8,589 nt of DNA from Sphingobacterium thalpophilum (GTDB lineage: Bacteria; Bacteroidota; Bacteroidia; Flavobacteriales; Flavobacteriaceae), in NCBI GenBank assembly GCA_943328865.2, contig CALQBR020000039.1:1-8589 (forward strand). The letters run 5' to 3'. The position numbers and the translations under genes are program-made. This document shows, one piece after another, positions 6,317 to 8,589 of this stretch. The notes under the pieces are model-generated. The model was not told where the DNA came from, made no database searches, and saw only the letters and a list, made by a program, of their open reading frames with translations. The first letter of the stretch is position 1; each line of letters opens with the position of its first letter.

Positions 6317-8589
6317 TTATCCGTTAATTTTCAGTTTCATTCCCGGTTTAAGTTCCTCTCCGTTAATTCCATTCCATTTTTTGATGTCTGAAATAGTTAC
6401 ACCAGGATATTTTTTGGCAATACTAAATAGGGAATCACCTTTTCGAACAGAATATAGTGCTTGATTTTTCTTAGCAATTGAGGCTATTTGGGCCTCTTTT
6501 TTAGATTGTTCGGTGCTTATTTCTTTTTTAGAAACCACCAATGCACTTCCCACAAGAATATTGTTTTCTTTTAGGTCATTCCATGTTTTTATTTCCTCTA
6601 TTGAAACAGCATATTTTTTTGCAATTGCAACCAAATTGTCTCCTTTAGCCACCACATATTGCTGTGTTTTATATTCTGGAGCTGTTTTTGGAGTAGCTTC
6701 TACTTCGTTTTCTAAAGCCATCTTTGACACTTTTAGCTTGCTCTCCAATTGAATATTCACATCAGCTAAATGATTCCATTCCTTAATTTCAGCAACGGAC
6801 ACATTGAATTTCTTAGCAATGGCATTTAGATTGTCCCCTTTTTGAACCGTATAAAAGGACCCATTTTCTGAATTCTCGGTAGTATTTTGATGCTCTTTTG
6901 GCCCATTAGATACAACGGCATCAATTTGATCTTCAGAGATAGGTTTCGTTGATTTTATTTCCTTTTTAACTTTAGTAACAATTCTTTCGGTAGTATTAAT
7001 TTTTAGTGTTTCTCCTAAAGCCAATTTGTTGTTTTTACGTTTATTCCATGATTTGATATCTGCAACGGCGACGTCATATTTCTTGGCAATAGTACCTAAA
7101 TTGTCTCCTTTTTTTACAGTATATTTTTTAGTAGTTTTTACAAAAGAAACTACTTTTTCTTCTTTAACATTTTTCTCTGTATCGGAGGCTATCAAGCCTT
7201 TTTTTGAACTACTCACCTCATTTGTAGCGATTCTATCTTCCGTTTTAACTCCAGCCAATAAGTTTTCTGGGGCCACAATTTTTAAGCGTTTCCCTCTTTG
7301 TAATTTGTCATTCTTCAAGTGGTTCCATTTTCTAATATCAGCCATCGTCACTCCGTATTTCTCAGCAATTGCGTTTAGATGATCGCCCTTTTTGACTTTG
7401 TGGTGTTTGATTCCAGCCACTTTATTTGTAACAGTATCCTTTCTAAAACTATGTCGAGCCGCAATGGCCGTTTGATAAGGTCTTTCTCTTTTGTTGGATT
7501 CGTATTGTGCATACGCATAAATTTTATCTTCGTTTGAAGTATAAATCGCCACCTTTTCGTTAGGCAATCTTAAGTAATGGTCCTTTCCAGCAATAAAAGG
7601 CACCACATCTCTTTTGTATGAAGGATTCAACAATTGCAATTGCGAAACAGGAATACACAATAAGTCTGAGATCTGTTTGAATGTAATTTGTTGTCTTATC
7701 TTGATGGTATCGGTTTCAAAATGCTTGATGATAGCGCGATTAGGAACAATTCCGTGTTCTTTATGGTATTCATAAATATACATGGTAGCTAAAAAAGCAG
7801 GAACATATCCTTGTGTTTCTTTCGGTAAATTTTTTCTGATATTCCAATAATTTTGTTGTCCACCAGAACGTCTAATCGCTTTGGCTACGTTTCCAGGCCC
7901 TGAATTATAGGAAGCCAAAACCAAATCCCAATCCCCGAATATTTTATACATATTGGACATATACAATGCTGCTGCATCACTCGCTTTCAAAGGATCGCTT
8001 CTTTCGTCAACGTAAGAATTAATGTCTAGATTGTACTGTTTTCCAGTTTGATACATAAACTGCCAAAGTCCAGTAGCTCCTACTCGTGAAACTGCTTTTG
8101 GATTCAATGCCGATTCAACAACTGCTAAATATTTAATCTCCAAAGGCACATTTTGTCGGGCCATCGCTTCTTCAAATAGCGGGAAATAATATTCTGAAAT
8201 AGCCATCAAACGCTCAAAGGATCTCTTTCTGTTTTTCAAAAATGATTTGATGATGTTTTCAAGCCCTTGGTTGTATTCAATGTTAAACGGAGATTTAGCA
8301 TCCATTTCTGCAAGCCTGGATTTCAGTACTTCTGTTGGCAATTCATAATCTACTTTTTCATCGATATTGATGTTTTTAATATCTACAGAAAGATCTTGGT
8401 ATAAATCCAGATTGGTTAATTCCTTCATCCATAGACTATCGACACAAGACGCATTTTCGTGGTGTACAAAAGACGATTTTATCGAATCTAAAAAGGATAG
8501 TTTAACTTCCTTCTTGATTTCTTTGATGCTGTCTTGGGCAAAGGTATGTAGTGATAAAAATAAGAACAGGGTAAGTGTTGTATTTCGTA
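6317..8589 (-). CDS. MltD-like lytic transglycosylase with five LysM domains (5' end outside window)
   Basis: A secreted peptidoglycan-cleaving enzyme of the MltD type, cutting glycan strands to anhydro-muropeptides. The frame stays open from the Met at 8426-8428 to the right edge, adding 53 codons. These read as a signal peptide (LTLFLFLSLHTFA|QDS) and a mature N-terminus (KLSFLDSIKSSF, then CVDSLW). The real start is thus beyond the window and at least 756 residues are visible. Numbering from the internal Met, the GH23/SLT domain spans about 85-200: EIKYLAVVESALNP with catalytic Glu105, GATGLWQFM, and LASYNSGPGN. A degenerate LysM-like segment follows at about 245-290. Five LysM domains lie at about 342-385, 435-477, 525-568, 589-633 and 657-701, each with the KKGDxL..IAKKY..., IKxWN pattern and separated by Lys/Glu/Thr-rich linkers. 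LysM domains bind GlcNAc-containing glycan and would tether the enzyme to the wall. It is the first visible gene of the minus-strand operon. Confidence 0.95.
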   Translation of the reverse strand, partial: RNTTLTLFLFLSLHTFAQDSIKEIKKEVKLSFLDSIKSSFVHHENASCVDSLWMKELTNLDLYQDLSVDIKNINIDEKVDYELPTEVLKSRLAEMDAKSPFNIEYNQGLENIIKSFLKNRKRSFERLMAISEYYFPLFEEAMARQNVPLEIKYLAVVESALNPKAVSRVGATGLWQFMYQTGKQYNLDINSYVDERSDPLKASDAAALYMSNMYKIFGDWDLVLASYNSGPGNVAKAIRRSGGQQNYWNIRKNLPKETQGYVPAFLATMYIYEYHKEHGIVPNRAIIKHFETDTIKIRQQITFKQISDLLCIPVSQLQLLNPSYKRDVVPFIAGKDHYLRLPNEKVAIYTSNEDKIYAYAQYESNKRERPYQTAIAARHSFRKDTVTNKVAGIKHHKVKKGDHLNAIAEKYGVTMADIRKWNHLKNDKLQRGKRLKIVAPENLLAGVKTEDRIATNEVSSSKKGLIASDTEKNVKEEKVVSFVKTTKKYTVKKGDNLGTIAKKYDVAVADIKSWNKRKNNKLALGETLKINTTERIVTKVKKEIKSTKPISEDQIDAVVSNGPKEHQNTTENSENGSFYTVQKGDNLNAIAKKFNVSVAEIKEWNHLADVNIQLESKLKVSKMALENEVEATPKTAPEYKTQQYVVAKGDNLVAIAKKYAVSIEEIKTWNDLKENNILVGSALVVSKKEISTEQSKKEAQIASIAKKNQALYSVRKGDSLFSIAKKYPGVTISDIKKWNGINGEELKPGMKLKING

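Noticed and set aside
6513..7382. Open plus-strand frames opposite the LysM repeats (6513-6752 and 7026-7382)
   Set aside because: They are antisense to a strongly supported LysM coding region and their apparent similarity to each other only mirrors the repeated codons.
1..8589. Search for mobile elements, CRISPR repeats, tRNA or rRNA genes, defence or toxin systems
   Set aside because: No transposase, integrase, regularly spaced repeats, tRNA-like fold or toxin-antitoxin pair was visible; every long gene belongs to a normal envelope or housekeeping family.

Overview
The window looks like chromosomal DNA from a flavobacterium (Bacteroidota, Flavobacteriaceae, Flavobacterium-like). The DNA is AT-rich, ribosome binding sites are A-rich with little Shine-Dalgarno character, and promoter-like sites have the Bacteroidota -7 form TAnnTTTG. 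The protein families also point there: a Bbp2-type porin, a DUF4837 lipoprotein, and a long MltD-like transglycosylase with five LysM domains. No mobile element, CRISPR array, tRNA or rRNA was seen. This is mainly a cell-envelope housekeeping region, and I found no clear new multi-gene system.

Left part, plus strand. The 3' end of a beta-barrel porin gene enters from the left edge and stops at 694. A 329-base gap follows. It holds what looks like the stranded C-terminal end of a thioredoxin/TlpA-like gene (about 788-904) and a -7 box just before rnpA, the protein subunit of RNase P (1024-1404). A good Bacteroidota promoter (1453-1482) then precedes a tight three-gene operon: an S41 carboxy-terminal processing protease (1515-3152) and two related OmpA-family proteins (3155-3967 and 3971-4825), with gaps of only 2 and 3 bases. 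Each OmpA-family protein carries two OmpA-like modules. The second module of each has a shared GHVCC motif where the usual peptidoglycan-binding Asp would be.

Right part, minus strand. An operon reads leftward from beyond the right edge: a secreted MltD-like lytic transglycosylase with five LysM domains (6317-8589, 5' end outside the window), a DUF4837 lipoprotein (5273-6265) and an ElaA-like acetyltransferase (4822-5268). It meets the plus-strand operon tail to tail, and the two stop codons sit inside one TTAA. The most interesting non-coding structure is at 6246-6294. A 14-bp hairpin followed by six T has the form of an intrinsic terminator for the minus strand, yet its 3' arm and T-tract are the first codons of the DUF4837 gene.

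How the genes may work together: the transglycosylase trims peptidoglycan, the OmpA-like proteins probably bind it, and the S41 protease processes periplasmic proteins. The two convergent operons are thus both mostly about the envelope. That link is inferred from families and context only.
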